A DNA stretch of 55,716 bases from positions 1-55,716 of the forward strand of contig DAHUXN010000021.1 of NCBI GenBank assembly GCA_027307115.1, in the 5' to 3' direction. The position numbers and the translations under genes are program-made. Position 1 is the stretch's first letter; each line of letters opens with the position of its first letter. The notes below the pieces were generated by a model, which was given only the letters and a program-made list of their open reading frames with translations, was not told the DNA's origin and ran no database searches. This DNA is from Acidobacteriota bacterium. Its GTDB lineage: Bacteria; Acidobacteriota; Terriglobia; Acidiferrales; UBA7541. Shown here piece after piece: positions 1 through 8,617 of this stretch.

Positions 1-1686
1 ATCTCCCGGCGAGACCCCAAGGATCCGAGCGAGATTTGAGGAGAGCACGATTCCGCCAGCAGGAAGATTGACGCTCCGTAAATGCGTATCAATCAGGCGG
101 CGAAGCTGTGATCGCGGCTGCAGGCCCGTGATGGCAATCCGTTTCGACCGGTTCTCAAAACGAAGTCTCGCAGCCACAACGCGAAATGGCTCAGTTCGCA
201 TGACGCCTGGCAACTGGGCTAGCGCAAATCGCGCGGCAGAGCCGCGCGGCTCGTTGAACGTCACGGTCACATCTTCGCGCGACGCCGCCTGAAATTCGAC
301 CTCGATCATATAATCGATCCCGTCATACATGTAGAAGCCGACGATCAGAATGGCTCCCGCTAACGCGAGAGAAAACACAGAAAGTCCAGCTTTCCACGGC
401 CGCCGCTCCAGACTGCGCAGGACCATTCTCGATGAAAGCGAAACGAATCGCTGCAAGCCCAGCCGCTCAACGATTCCGGGTCGAAAGCGGGAGGGTCCGG
501 CGGGCCGCATGGCCTCCGCGGGAGGCAATTTCACAATGGACCGCAGCGCTCCCAGCGCACCCAGGCATGCGGCGGCGGCGCTGATTAAAACCGCCGAACC
601 GACAATCGTGGGCCTTGCGATGAAATGCAGTGCAGGAAATCGAAAGAAGTCCTCATATAACTTGGCCAGGCCGCGGCCAAGCCAGATTCCTGAAGGCACT
701 CCGACCGCTGTCCCTATGAAGACGGCGACCAGCGCGTACTTCACGTAGTGCACGGCGATAGAAAAGTTGCTGTATCCGAATGACTTGAGGAGGCCTATTG
801 GTCCGCGCTGCGCAATGATAAGCCGTGAGAGCACTGCGTTGATCAGGAACGCCGCGACGCCAAGAAATATTGTAGGAATCAGGATACCGGTTGTTCGATC
901 CTGTTCGATCTCGTCGGAAAGGAAACGATTCGACAGTTGCTCTGAGCGCCCATAAGCGCCCAAGCCGCCATAACGCTCGAGGATTTCGTCCAGTTGGGCA
1001 ATTACTCCTGGTTCACTCGCCCCCGGTGCGAGGGAGAGAGCGACATCATTGAAGGCGCCTTCCATGTCAAACAGTGGGCCCAGCGCATCGCGGCGCATCC
1101 ACATCACTCCAAACCGACGGTTGTCTGGGAACACTTCGGCACCGCGAATCTCATAGACATATTCAGGAGAAATGGCGATTCCGACGATTTGGAGCGACTC
1201 CCAGCGCCCATTAATCACCGCGCCGATACTCTCGCCCACATCCAGCCGGTTCGCCTTGGCAAAGGCTTCGCTAATAACCACTCCGCTGCGCTGCGGAGGC
1301 TCCGGGTAATTTCCGCGCAGGATGCAAAGATCATTTAGGCTGGTTGTGCCGCGGTCGGGGATCGAAATTAAGCGGCCCAACGCAGGCTCCTCCAGCCCCG
1401 GAACATCGAGCGTCACTTCAACCGCCAGGCGGGTTTGTACCGTCGATACTCCTGGGATGGCGGCTATCCTGGCGGCCAGGGAATTTGGCGCGCGAGTCAG
1501 ATGATCGAATACATCGGCAAAGTGGTTTTGCCGATAATATTCGTCACGAGCGTTGCGTACCGAATCGTATGCTCCGCGCATGGTCACGTATGCGGCAATT
1601 CCGCAAGAAACAACCACTGCGACTGTGATGAGTTGCCCGCGCATAAGCCACAGGTCCCGCCAAAGCTTTCTGTCAAGGACGCGCAT
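1..1686 (-). CDS. FtsX-type ABC transporter permease (3' end outside window)
   Basis: The reverse strand is open from an ATG at 1686 to the window edge, so the C-terminus is missing. About 560 residues are visible. The N-terminus (MRVLDRKLWRDLWLMRGQ) leads into a membrane segment near residues 18-36, followed by a MacB-like periplasmic domain. A first membrane bundle follows, containing the motif GPIGLLKSFGYS that is typical of FtsX-family permeases, and then a second repeat of the same fold begins (around SLERRPWKAGLSVFSLALAG). This is the membrane half of an ABC system that probably moves lipids or lipoproteins or acts mechanically on the envelope; the substrate cannot be read. It starts 8 bases after the stop of the ATPase gene, so the two form one operon with the M48 protease upstream. 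Confidence 0.85.
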   Translation of the reverse strand, partial: MRVLDRKLWRDLWLMRGQLITVAVVVSCGIAAYVTMRGAYDSVRNARDEYYRQNHFADVFDHLTRAPNSLAARIAAIPGVSTVQTRLAVEVTLDVPGLEEPALGRLISIPDRGTTSLNDLCILRGNYPEPPQRSGVVISEAFAKANRLDVGESIGAVINGRWESLQIVGIAISPEYVYEIRGAEVFPDNRRFGVMWMRRDALGPLFDMEGAFNDVALSLAPGASEPGVIAQLDEILERYGGLGAYGRSEQLSNRFLSDEIEQDRTTGILIPTIFLGVAAFLINAVLSRLIIAQRGPIGLLKSFGYSNFSIAVHYVKYALVAVFIGTAVGVPSGIWLGRGLAKLYEDFFRFPALHFIARPTIVGSAVLISAAAACLGALGALRSIVKLPPAEAMRPAGPSRFRPGIVERLGLQRFVSLSSRMVLRSLERRPWKAGLSVFSLALAGAILIVGFYMYDGIDYMIEVEFQAASREDVTVTFNEPRGSAARFALAQLPGVMRTEPFRVVAARLRFENRSKRIAITGLQPRSQLRRLIDTHLRSVNLPAGGIVLSSNLARILGVSPGD

Positions 1687-1693
1687 CGCTGGC

Positions 1694-2464
1694 CTACCAG
1701 GTCATTTCGGACGGCGCAACCTTCTTCTCGTTCCGTTGAATGTCAACAATTGAGCCGCTGCTCATGCGAATCACGCGGTCCGCCATTGCGGCGATAGCCA
1801 CGTTGTGGGTGATGACTACAGTGATGGTCCGGAGCTCTCGATTCACGTGTTCTAGAACTTCAAGCACCAGCCGGCCTGTCGGATAGTCCAGCGCACCTGT
1901 CGGCTCGTCACATAGGAGCACTTCGGGCCGCTTGGCAACGGCGCGAGCGATAGCCACTCGCTGCTGCTCTCCGCCCGAAAGCTGCGCCGGGAAAAAATTC
2001 AGGCGCTTCTCCAAACCCACGAATTTCAGGCACTCCTGCGCGCTGAGCGGATTACTGGCAATTTCTGTCACGAGAGTGGTGTTCTCAAGCGCCGTCAAGC
2101 TTGGAATCAAGTTGTAAAACTGAAAGACAAATCCAACGTGCTCGCGGCGGTAACGCGTGAGTTCGCGCTCACCGGCTGCAGTGAGATCATGATCGAGATA
2201 GAGGACTTCGCCTGACGTTGGTACATCCAGACCACCGAGGATGTTCAGCAGCGTGGACTTGCCGCTTCCTGAAGGACCCAGCAGGACGACGAACTCACCT
2301 GGGTACAAATCCAGGTCCACACCGCGCAGCGCGTGGACCTTCGTTTCTCCCATCGAATAGACTTTCGCCACGCCGCGTACGTGGAATATGGCGTCCGCTG
2401 ATGCCACGGCGCTGCCGTGCGAGTCTGAGACATCTCTTGCGCCTCCATCAGCTTCTTCCTTCAT
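1694..2464 (-). CDS. ABC transporter ATP-binding protein (LolD/MacB type)
   Basis: Predicted 256-residue cytoplasmic ATPase partnering the FtsX-type permease just downstream. It has Walker [10 protein letters not shown] (about 63-71), signature LSGGEQQ (about 162-168), Walker B VLLCDEP (about 183-189) with the D-loop ALD, and the H-loop His near 220. The compact [15 protein letters not shown]-loop region is typical of the LolD/MacB subfamily. I chose the ATG at 2464 because it overlaps the stop of the M48 protease gene as ATGA, which indicates translational coupling. The frame stays open to 2509, but that longer start would run far into the upstream gene. The substrate is unknown. The ATPase assignment is firm. 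Confidence 0.93.
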   Translation of the reverse strand: MKEEADGGARDVSDSHGSAVASADAIFHVRGVAKVYSMGETKVHALRGVDLDLYPGEFVVLLGPSGSGKSTLLNILGGLDVPTSGEVLYLDHDLTAAGERELTRYRREHVGFVFQFYNLIPSLTALENTTLVTEIASNPLSAQECLKFVGLEKRLNFFPAQLSGGEQQRVAIARAVAKRPEVLLCDEPTGALDYPTGRLVLEVLEHVNRELRTITVVITHNVAIAAMADRVIRMSSGSIVDIQRNEKKVAPSEMTW

Positions 2465-3972
2465 TTGGGAGTTCCTGGAGGTTCCGGGCTGCGTGGCGCT
2501 GAAGAACACAGGTCTTCGATGGGCTGTTCCGGCGTGTACTCAAGCTTTTTGGGAGGCTGGCAACCCTGTTCTTGCGGCATCTTAAGGCTGGGTTTTCCCA
2601 CTTCTTCTTTCTCTGCCGCCGCTGCGATGGGGGCCAGTTCCTTCTTCATCTGCTCGAATGCGGCGGTCTGGACCGCGACCTGCGGTTTAGCTGGCAGGAA
2701 GGCAATCTCGCGCTTCGCATCGGCCATTCTCTGGTAGAAAGGAGGATGGGTTCGGAACCAGCTTGCGCTGTTGACGTAGCCTTCTTTCGTAGCCATCTTG
2801 TCGGAAAAGCGGATGAAGCCTGCCGGGTCGTATCCTGCATTCCATGCGTATTGGATGCCGAGCTGATCCGCCTCGAGCTCGTAGGCTCGGCTGACGCCAA
2901 GCAGCTTCAGGTCGAGAACAAGTCCGAGGCCGTAGAATCCATACTGGATCGCGTAATACAAACCAATGCCCGCCGCTCCGCCCGTTAGAATGATCGCCGC
3001 AACTTGCGCCGCTTGGTAGAAAATGCCGGCGATGGTTGCGCGCTTCATGAGCTTGTTGCTGTGACGGGCCGCGTCGTGCGAGATCTCGTGGGCAATCACG
3101 CCGGCAAGTTCCGATTCGTCGTCCGTCGTTTCGAGCAGGCCTCTCTCTATAAAAAGATACCCGCCCGGTAGCGCAAACGCGTTGATTTCGCGCGATTGAA
3201 TCACCGAGACATGAAGCGGAATTTTGAGGTCCGACTTTTGCGCGATACGCTGCGCCACTGAGTTCACATAGCCCTGAATAGCCTTATCTTCGACCTCGGG
3301 TGGCAAGAGGCCGGAGCGCTTCATTTCTTCCACGGCCTGCTGCCCCTTCTTGATGTCGTCCTGTTGGTTGGCAGCAATTTCGCGGAAGCCGATATCCTTC
3401 ACGTCACCCCAGCGGCGCTTCAGATAGGAACCATCAGCAATCTGTTGCTGAGTTTGCTTGGAGACAGCCGGCCATTTCTCGATCAAATCGAGCTTCGCCG
3501 TTAGATTTTCATAAGCAGTGGGAATGGCATGACCGGAAAGAGCTTGTGCTTCGCTGCGGAGAAGTTCGAGATTTTGTATGTTGCAGTGGATGCGACTGCG
3601 TTCTTCTTCTGAGAGGGCGGCAGATTCCTTTTTGAGCTTCTTTTGGGCGGCGTCGATCTGTTTTCCGTATTGGCTGGCGTGATCCTTGAAGCGCCGGACG
3701 CACGCGGACCTTCCTTGTTCAAGTGTCTTCCGCTGCGCAGCGATCTCTTCGGACGTAAACTGAAGCGTCGGCGCCACATCAAAAAGCTCGACAAAAGGCT
3801 TCTGCAAGAGAGCGCGCAGAGGAGTCATCTGCTTGGGCTGGGCTGCCGAAGCGTTGCCGGGATCAGCGGCCTTGGCGGCCGAACGGGCTGCACAGCCCTC
3901 CAGCGTCAAGCCCGCGAACGAGAGCTGCGCGGTCAGAAAGACAGCGAGCATGCTCCGAAATATGTCTTTCAT
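2461..3972 (-). CDS. M48 family metalloprotease, putative lipoprotein
   Basis: Zinc endopeptidase of family M48. The N-terminus is a lipoprotein-type signal (hydrophobic stretch to about residue 21, lipobox LEGC with Cys about 27). A long helical region rich in Lys, Glu and Gln follows (about 75-240). The catalytic HEISH is at about 295-299, and the third zinc ligand is the Glu of ELEAD at about 365-369. The ATG at 3972 has a strong GGAGG five bases upstream; a GTG two codons earlier is less likely. The protein probably acts at the periplasmic face in envelope quality control, like BepA or LoiP. Coupling to the ABC ATPase (ATGA overlap) suggests a shared envelope job, which is inference. Confidence 0.9.
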   Translation of the reverse strand: MKDIFRSMLAVFLTAQLSFAGLTLEGCAARSAAKAADPGNASAAQPKQMTPLRALLQKPFVELFDVAPTLQFTSEEIAAQRKTLEQGRSACVRRFKDHASQYGKQIDAAQKKLKKESAALSEEERSRIHCNIQNLELLRSEAQALSGHAIPTAYENLTAKLDLIEKWPAVSKQTQQQIADGSYLKRRWGDVKDIGFREIAANQQDDIKKGQQAVEEMKRSGLLPPEVEDKAIQGYVNSVAQRIAQKSDLKIPLHVSVIQSREINAFALPGGYLFIERGLLETTDDESELAGVIAHEISHDAARHSNKLMKRATIAGIFYQAAQVAAIILTGGAAGIGLYYAIQYGFYGLGLVLDLKLLGVSRAYELEADQLGIQYAWNAGYDPAGFIRFSDKMATKEGYVNSASWFRTHPPFYQRMADAKREIAFLPAKPQVAVQTAAFEQMKKELAPIAAAAEKEEVGKPSLKMPQEQGCQPPKKLEYTPEQPIEDLCSSAPRSPEPPGTPK

Positions 3973-4001
3973 TGGCACCTCCGTGTATCTGTTCTCTTCG
4001 T

Positions 4002-4220
4002 CTAGGTTTTTGGGGCCGTTTTTGCCGCCACGTAACCCTGCCGAGCATAGACGATAAGTTTGCGCTGTTTTCCTTCAGCGCTGATCACTCGCAGAGGCTT
4101 GCCATCACGCCCAATCACGTCAACCTTCAACTCGTGATATTTGCCGTCAAGAGCTGAGCCAGGAGGCGAAAATCCCAGCTCATACTCGCTCCGCAAGAAA
4201 CCGACAACGCTTCTAGCGAT
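4002..4220 (-). pseudogene. C-terminal remnant of a VWFA-related (acidobacterial) domain protein
   Basis: About 70 codons remain open on the reverse strand, bounded upstream by an in-frame TGA (4221-4223). They read like the end of the VWFA-related domain family common in Acidobacteriota: an xSEYELGFSP motif, then DGKYHELKVDV and a final ARQGYVA. Full members are several hundred residues with a MIDAS-containing VWA domain and a signal peptide, none of which lies upstream here. No good ribosome binding site precedes the only start-like codon (TTG at 4196). I read it as a decayed fragment lying between the M48 protease gene and the rubrerythrin-like gene. Confidence 0.6.
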
Positions 4221-4386
4221 TCACGTAATCATAAGAGCGAATCCCTCGCCCTTGCGTCATCGACGTCGTTCCTTCCGGATTGACCGGTCTTTCTTCGACA
4301 TCACTGCGCCCTATCTTGCATCAGAAAAACACATTCTACCTTGCTACGCGATGGCGGCGCCGCGAAAGCGAAATTTCCGCGTACGC

Positions 4387-4884
4387 TTACTGACTTACAG
4401 CCGGCTTGGCCTGTAACTTCGCGAGCGCAGCCTTGAAGGCATCGCGATGAACCATTTCGTCCTGACGAACTTCTTCAAAACGATCGGCCACTGCTCTGTC
4501 GCCCGCTGTTACCGCCTGATGTGCGAATTCAAAGTACATCGTCTGCACTTCGTATGATTCACCCTTGATGGCATCCCGCAAATTATCCTCGTCGCTGCCT
4601 ACCAGTCCGGCAAGTTGAGCTTCTTCCGCGAAATGCTGGAAGCGTTCTGTGTGCGCGGCCTTTTCAAACAGGTCCGCAACATCCTTGTTGCCGGACTTGC
4701 GTGCGTGTTGGGCGTAGAGCATGTACTTTGCAAAGGCAAAGGCTTCCCCATGCATGGCGGTGGAAAGATTGGCCACGGTTTCTTTGTTGAGGGTAGTGTG
4801 ACTCTGCGCCGTGGTCCGGCCAATGGCAAAAAATATAGCTGCTATTACCACCAGCAGCCAAGCAAATCTTATCTTCGTATCCAT
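4387..4884 (-). CDS. Exported rubrerythrin/ferritin-like protein
   Basis: Predicted 165-residue four-helix-bundle protein. The ATG at 4884 follows GGAGG by five bases. Residues about 5-26 form a signal peptide or membrane anchor, so the protein should sit outside the cytoplasm. Two ferritin-like iron-binding halves are visible: a Glu in HGEAFAF followed by ExxH in HTERFQH, then YEVQTMYFEF followed by DEMVHRDAF. This resembles the rubrerythrin diiron site, but there is no C-terminal rubredoxin domain. A role in peroxide or iron handling is likely by family. It lies about 110 bp downstream of the sortase/substrate pair on the same strand and could share their transcript. Confidence 0.8.
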   Translation of the reverse strand: MDTKIRFAWLLVVIAAIFFAIGRTTAQSHTTLNKETVANLSTAMHGEAFAFAKYMLYAQHARKSGNKDVADLFEKAAHTERFQHFAEEAQLAGLVGSDEDNLRDAIKGESYEVQTMYFEFAHQAVTAGDRAVADRFEEVRQDEMVHRDAFKAALAKLQAKPAVSQ

Positions 4885-4994
4885 GATTGCCTCCAATGCC
4901 CGCCATCGATCCCTATGGAATCGAAAGAACGACTTGCTGGGCTCGAAAGCTCGTCCTGATGGCCGCCGCTCTTTCGAGCCCAGTTCGATCGTAT

Positions 4995-5789
4995 CTACAA
5001 GGCCTTGCGAAAAGCCCTGACTCCCAGCGACATCGCCACCGCGACAAGGCCCAGCAGCCCGATCAACGGCATCTGGCTCGCTGTGTTCGGCAGCTTTTCT
5101 GGAGTCTCCGTCGCTTGAGTCTGCATTGCGGGCTGAGTCTCAGTGGGTTGCGTCGGCTTCGTTGCGGGCATAGTCTCCATTGCGGCCGACGACTCCTTCT
5201 GTCCCATCATCGCACGATGGCCATGGGAACGCACGGCCCGCTCCGAGACCGTCATGGGCTCCTCAGTGATGATCGTCGCCGTGATTGTCTGGCCGCGCCT
5301 CAGCGTATGCAGAGACGTTTCTTCGCCATTCACGGTGATCGTAGCCCACTCCGGGATCGTGTAATCCACTACTTTGTTCTCTTTGGTTCGAATGGCAAGT
5401 CTTGTCGGGCTGGCCTGCCAGACGGTCCCATCGGTGATCTCCACCGTCTTAACGACGATCGGCCGTGTCGTTGTGAAGGTTTGTTCCGTAAGAATCATCC
5501 CGGGCTTCAGTTGGTGCAGGGTTAGTCGGTCTCCATCGATATTGAAGCGCTCCCCAGCTGGAATCCGGATGGCTTCGAGGGTTCCGTCCGCCAAGCGAAC
5601 GACCAGGTGATTTCCCTCGATGTACGCAACCGTTGTGTTTCGGGTGTCCACCTGGAACTGGGAAGGCCCCGTTTGTTTCTGTTCGACGGTTTTTTGCTGC
5701 GCGAACGCCTGGCCGGCGAAAACGCACCCCACCGCTGCCAGTGCAAGCGCCGCAAGAAACATTGAAGACTTTCTGGTGATTTGACTCAT
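4995..5789 (-). CDS. Secreted LPNTA-anchored surface protein (sortase substrate)
   Basis: Predicted 264-residue exported protein with a Sec signal (about 1-30, ending AQAFA). A beta-rich region (about 45-180) contains two similar halves, each with a DGT or KENK turn and an LHxLxxGxxI segment. A low-complexity Thr/Pro/Gln linker follows (about 205-230). The C-terminus is a textbook sorting signal: LPNTA at 233-237, a hydrophobic helix (about 240-257) and a basic tail (RAFRKAL). The start has AAGGAGG nine bases upstream and overlaps the sortase stop as ATGA. LPNTA is the motif used by Bacillus anthracis class D SrtC. The function of the beta domain is not recognised. Confidence 0.85.
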   Translation of the reverse strand: MSQITRKSSMFLAALALAAVGCVFAGQAFAQQKTVEQKQTGPSQFQVDTRNTTVAYIEGNHLVVRLADGTLEAIRIPAGERFNIDGDRLTLHQLKPGMILTEQTFTTTRPIVVKTVEITDGTVWQASPTRLAIRTKENKVVDYTIPEWATITVNGEETSLHTLRRGQTITATIITEEPMTVSERAVRSHGHRAMMGQKESSAAMETMPATKPTQPTETQPAMQTQATETPEKLPNTASQMPLIGLLGLVAVAMSLGVRAFRKAL

Positions 5790-6562
5790 TTTCGTATTCC
5801 TCCTTGGAACGTGTCTTTATTCGATTCGACTTCCGTTTTCGGTCCCGCTTCTAAAGATTTTGTGATTTGGACTTCGCTTTCGAGATGGCCTTCCACAACA
5901 AAGCGCTCGGGTGCGCTGCCAACGTAATAGAAGGGATAGCACGTCACTAGGGTGAGCGACCATCCTGCCCTGGGCTTCAAGACGGATGTTTGTTCCGGTC
6001 TAACAATCTCTATTCTGTCGACGCGAAACGTTTCCGTTCCTTCCCGCGTCAGCAGCACGATTTCGTCTCCCCGGGCTACGTATTTCAGCTTGCGGAAGAA
6101 CCCATCTCGATGGCCTGCGATTCCGACATTCCCGTTTTTTCCGGGAGCCGCTGTGCCTGGAATCCAGCCTGCGCCGCGATTCAGGCTTTGTACTCCAGCG
6201 TTGCCGAAAACGGGGACCTCCAGATGAATCCTCGGAATTCGCAGAACAGCAATGGGAACATCGGGCTTCGTATTCCAACTCTTCTCAAATGCGGCTATCC
6301 GCTTGGCGGACCACAAACTGAAGTCCGCCTGCACTTCGTGTGATATGTCGACGAAACTGGCACTGGGTCTGGCTTCTCCAGACGAGGGCGGTCCCGATAC
6401 CTGAGCGCTAAATTCTTCGATTGCCACGCGCGAGTGCGCGAAGCTGTCGAGAGAAACACCGGCATAAATGCCGAGGAGCACCACACCCGCCACGGCCAGC
6501 GCGAACTCAATCGCACGTGGTATCTCGGGTTTCCTACCCTTCGTCCGTTTTCCCCCAAACAT
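5786..6562 (-). CDS. Class D-like sortase
   Basis: Predicted 258-residue cysteine transpeptidase anchored by one N-terminal membrane helix (about 18-36) with the catalytic domain outside. The catalytic residues are all visible: His in GIAGHRDGFF (about 151), Cys in TLVTCYPF (about 208) and Arg in PERFVVEG (about 220). The motif TLVTC and the single N-terminal anchor fit the class D/E group. The start ATG at 6562 is preceded by GAAGG. Its stop overlaps the start of the LPNTA protein, so enzyme and substrate are made together. Sortases are classically Gram-positive; here lpxD elsewhere in the window shows a diderm host. What the substrate is attached to is unknown. Confidence 0.92.
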   Translation of the reverse strand: MFGGKRTKGRKPEIPRAIEFALAVAGVVLLGIYAGVSLDSFAHSRVAIEEFSAQVSGPPSSGEARPSASFVDISHEVQADFSLWSAKRIAAFEKSWNTKPDVPIAVLRIPRIHLEVPVFGNAGVQSLNRGAGWIPGTAAPGKNGNVGIAGHRDGFFRKLKYVARGDEIVLLTREGTETFRVDRIEIVRPEQTSVLKPRAGWSLTLVTCYPFYYVGSAPERFVVEGHLESEVQITKSLEAGPKTEVESNKDTFQGGIRK

Positions 6563-6676
6563 GCCCTTCTTCCCTTTGCCTGCAACTAACTCCCCCCGTC
6601 GCCAGCTCTTTCAACGTCGCAGGACGATGACGTCTGAAATTCCAGGCCGATTACCATTTAGCTCGAATCCCATTAG

Positions 6677-6711
6677 CGTCACAGTGACGACAGACACCGT
6701 TGCCTGTGACG
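6677..6711. promoter_or_regulatory. Candidate operator: CGTCACAG inverted repeat upstream of sortase
   Basis: CGTCACAG (6677-6684) faces CTGTGACG (6704-6711). The left arm is itself part of a tight palindrome, CGTCACAGTGACG (6677-6689). The core TGTGAC resembles half-sites of Crp/Fnr-family regulators. It sits about 115-150 bp upstream of the sortase start, on the correct side to control the sortase operon. No matching promoter could be fixed by eye, so this is a weak call. Confidence 0.3.
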
Positions 6712-6952
6712 TATGCCCGCAGGCGCGGCACAATCCAAGGCGGCAAAATCGGTATCGCTGCTCAGGAAAACCATTGAAGAGGAAGAATCTAGGCCTCTTT
6801 TCAGCTTGAATTTGTCGCCCTGATGTCAGTTTTGGTGTCAGTTATTGCTATTTTGGGGCAGCCGGGCACATCGTGGCTGCTCGCGATTTTCGCATGTGAC
6901 AGGAATGGCTTGACTTGACATGTTGAGGCGCAGCAAGGCGAAAGCGGAGAAT

Positions 6953-6990
6953 GGCCTAAGGCCGCTGCTCTACCACACTGAGCTATGCCT
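6953..6990 (-). pseudogene. tRNA 5'-half remnant (D-arm)
   Basis: Read on the reverse strand, the segment begins AGGCATAGCTCAGTGTGGTA and continues GAGCAGCGGCCTTAG. This is a recognisable tRNA start with a paired D-stem (GCTC/GAGC) and a Val/Lys-like body. Homology stops in the anticodon region: the 3' strand of the anticodon stem, the T-arm (GGTTCGA) and the acceptor end are all missing. A broken tRNA half can be left by integration and later deletion of an element, but no integrase gene is present nearby. Confidence 0.45.
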
Positions 6991-7164
6991 ATAAAATGGT
7001 TAACGATACTGACGTGGGTGGCACGAAGTCGCAACCGCAGACGCGCACAAATGCCTTGCAGAACGCTCTGCATATCCACACATACTTATCGCAACGAGCC
7101 AAAAACACCGGACCTCGCTTTTCTCCAGCGTCTCCGTCTCAAAAATCAATCTGCGGAACTCGAA

Positions 7165-7530
7165 TCAGGATGCTGGGCTCTCGTCCAGCGAAGGCGCGCG
7201 GTGCCCGCGCTTGCGCTTCCATTCGTGGTCCCTGCGCAATTTGGCCATGTGTTTCTTGAGTTGCGAAATCACCTCTGCAAAGGCCGCGCGAATGCTGCCC
7301 TGAACGTCGTCGGCCTCCCCCGTCGCGTGCAACGTGCCTGTCGGAAGAGACAAGTTCAAAGACAGCGAAAAACTTTTCTTGTGCGGTATGTGCGCGAACG
7401 CTCCGTGCAGTTGCACAAGATCCGGAGCAAATCGTTTCACAAAACGCTCCAGCTTCTTCAGGTTCGACTGCACTTCCTTCTCTGTTCGTTCGCGCAATTC
7501 CGGCTGCTTATAACTAAATGAGGTTTTCAA
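7165..7530 (-). CDS. HPF/RaiA-family ribosome hibernation-type protein
   Basis: Predicted 121-residue protein with the beta-alpha-beta-beta-beta-alpha layout of the S30AE/HPF family. The first helix (LRERTEKEVQSNLKKLERFV) is followed by strands (FSLSLNLSLPTGTLHATGEA), the motif DDVQGSIRAAFAEVISQLKKH and a basic tail (KLRRDHEWKRKRG). It is a short form without the C-terminal dimerisation domain of long HPF. By family it binds the 30S subunit decoding region in slow growth, but divergence means another RNA-binding role is possible. The start is a TTG at 7530 with AGGAG about seven bases upstream; no in-frame ATG fits. Confidence 0.75.
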   Translation of the reverse strand: MKTSFSYKQPELRERTEKEVQSNLKKLERFVKRFAPDLVQLHGAFAHIPHKKSFSLSLNLSLPTGTLHATGEADDVQGSIRAAFAEVISQLKKHMAKLRRDHEWKRKRGHRAPSLDESPAS

Positions 7531-7669
7531 CGATATCTCCTCGACTGGAGAACACGGAAGGACCGCAAGGTTTGCCCATGACGTAGCCAGCGATTACAGA
7601 ATAGCAGCGCGCCCGGCGCGACGCAATCCGTTCGATTGACACTGTCCACAGCCCCGCTTAGGCTGGATT

Positions 7670-8617
7670 GTGCAAGGAAACCTGGCCTTGAAAACAGAGA
7701 GCGCGAAATCGAAACATGGCAAGCAAATCAGAATAGGTCCGGCCGGCTGGTCCTACGCGGACTGGCAAGGCATCGTCTATCCGAGCCCGAGGCCGCGCGG
7801 TTTTCATGAGACAGCGTACCTCGCCCAGTATTTCGACACGATCGAAATCAACACATCTTTCTATCAACCGCTTCGGCCGCAATTGGTGCAAAGCTGGATC
7901 GCGCAAATAAAATCCAACCCCCGGTTCCTCTTTACTGCAAAACTCTGGCAAAAATTCACGCACGAGGAAAATGCAACACTCGAAGACGAGAAGAGCGTTC
8001 GCCTGGGCTTTGACGTTCTTCGCGACGCGGGACGTCTCGGCGGGGTACTCGTTCAGTTCCCTTTTTCGTTTCACAGCACGCCAGAGACGCTTGCTTACCT
8101 GAAGCGCTTGGCGAAGCGATTTCACGACTATCCACTCGTAGTAGAAGTGCGGCATTCGTCGTGGAATGAACGAAAACTGGATACCTTGCTTCGAGAACTC
8201 GACGTCGGATTCTGCAACATTGACCAGCCCGTAATCGGCCGTTCCATCGTGCCTGGTGAGCGCGTCACTTCCAGCGTGGGTTACGTACGATTGCACGGAC
8301 GCCGCTACGACAACTGGTTCACCGACGATCCGGCGATTCCCAAGTATGAACGCTACAATTATCTTTATACCGAGGAAGAGCTGAAACCCTGGGCGGAACG
8401 CATCAAGAAGATTGCCACACATGCGGATTCTACTTTCGTCATCACCAACAACCACTATCAGGGCAAGGGCGTCGTCAACGCGCTGGATCTGATTCACCTG
8501 CTGAACAACGACAAGGTCAAGGTCCCGGAACCGTTGCGCCATCACTACGCCGAGCTCGAGAAAATTGCCAGCGAACCTGCCCTTGAGCCAACACTTTTCC
8601 CGATCGAGCCCCGCTAA
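7670..8617 (+). CDS. DUF72 (YecE-like) protein
   Basis: Predicted protein of up to 315 residues spanning the whole DUF72 TIM-barrel family. It shows the opening IRIGPAGWSYADW, then TIEINTSFYQPL, the RFLFTAKLWQKFTHE stretch, VEVRHSSW and the late YVRLHGR and ITNNHYQGKGVVNAL motifs. The biochemical role of DUF72 is unsettled. The frame opens with GTG at 7670. A TTG at 7688 with AAGGA nine bases before it is an equally good start. It is a single gene between the divergent HPF gene and a convergent PLP-enzyme gene. Confidence 0.85.
   Translation: MQGNLALKTESAKSKHGKQIRIGPAGWSYADWQGIVYPSPRPRGFHETAYLAQYFDTIEINTSFYQPLRPQLVQSWIAQIKSNPRFLFTAKLWQKFTHEENATLEDEKSVRLGFDVLRDAGRLGGVLVQFPFSFHSTPETLAYLKRLAKRFHDYPLVVEVRHSSWNERKLDTLLRELDVGFCNIDQPVIGRSIVPGERVTSSVGYVRLHGRRYDNWFTDDPAIPKYERYNYLYTEEELKPWAERIKKIATHADSTFVITNNHYQGKGVVNALDLIHLLNNDKVKVPEPLRHHYAELEKIASEPALEPTLFPIEPR

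Larger units (their letters stand above)
6563..7164. other. Gene-poor stretch between sortase and HPF genes
   Basis: No convincing gene lies in these 602 bases. They hold the CGTCACAG inverted repeat upstream of the sortase (6677-6711), a tandem pair of similar 11-mers (TGATGTCAGTT and TGGTGTCAGTT, about 6821-6843), and a tRNA 5'-half remnant on the reverse strand (6953-6990). The small open frames here have no ribosome binding site and no recognisable protein motif. Confidence 0.5.

Noticed and set aside
6953-6990. Intact tRNA gene
   Set aside because: Only the 5' half is present; the anticodon stem does not close and there is no T-arm.
7658-8545. Long reverse frame opposite the DUF72 gene
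   Set aside because: It is a shadow of a well-supported gene and has no protein motif of its own.
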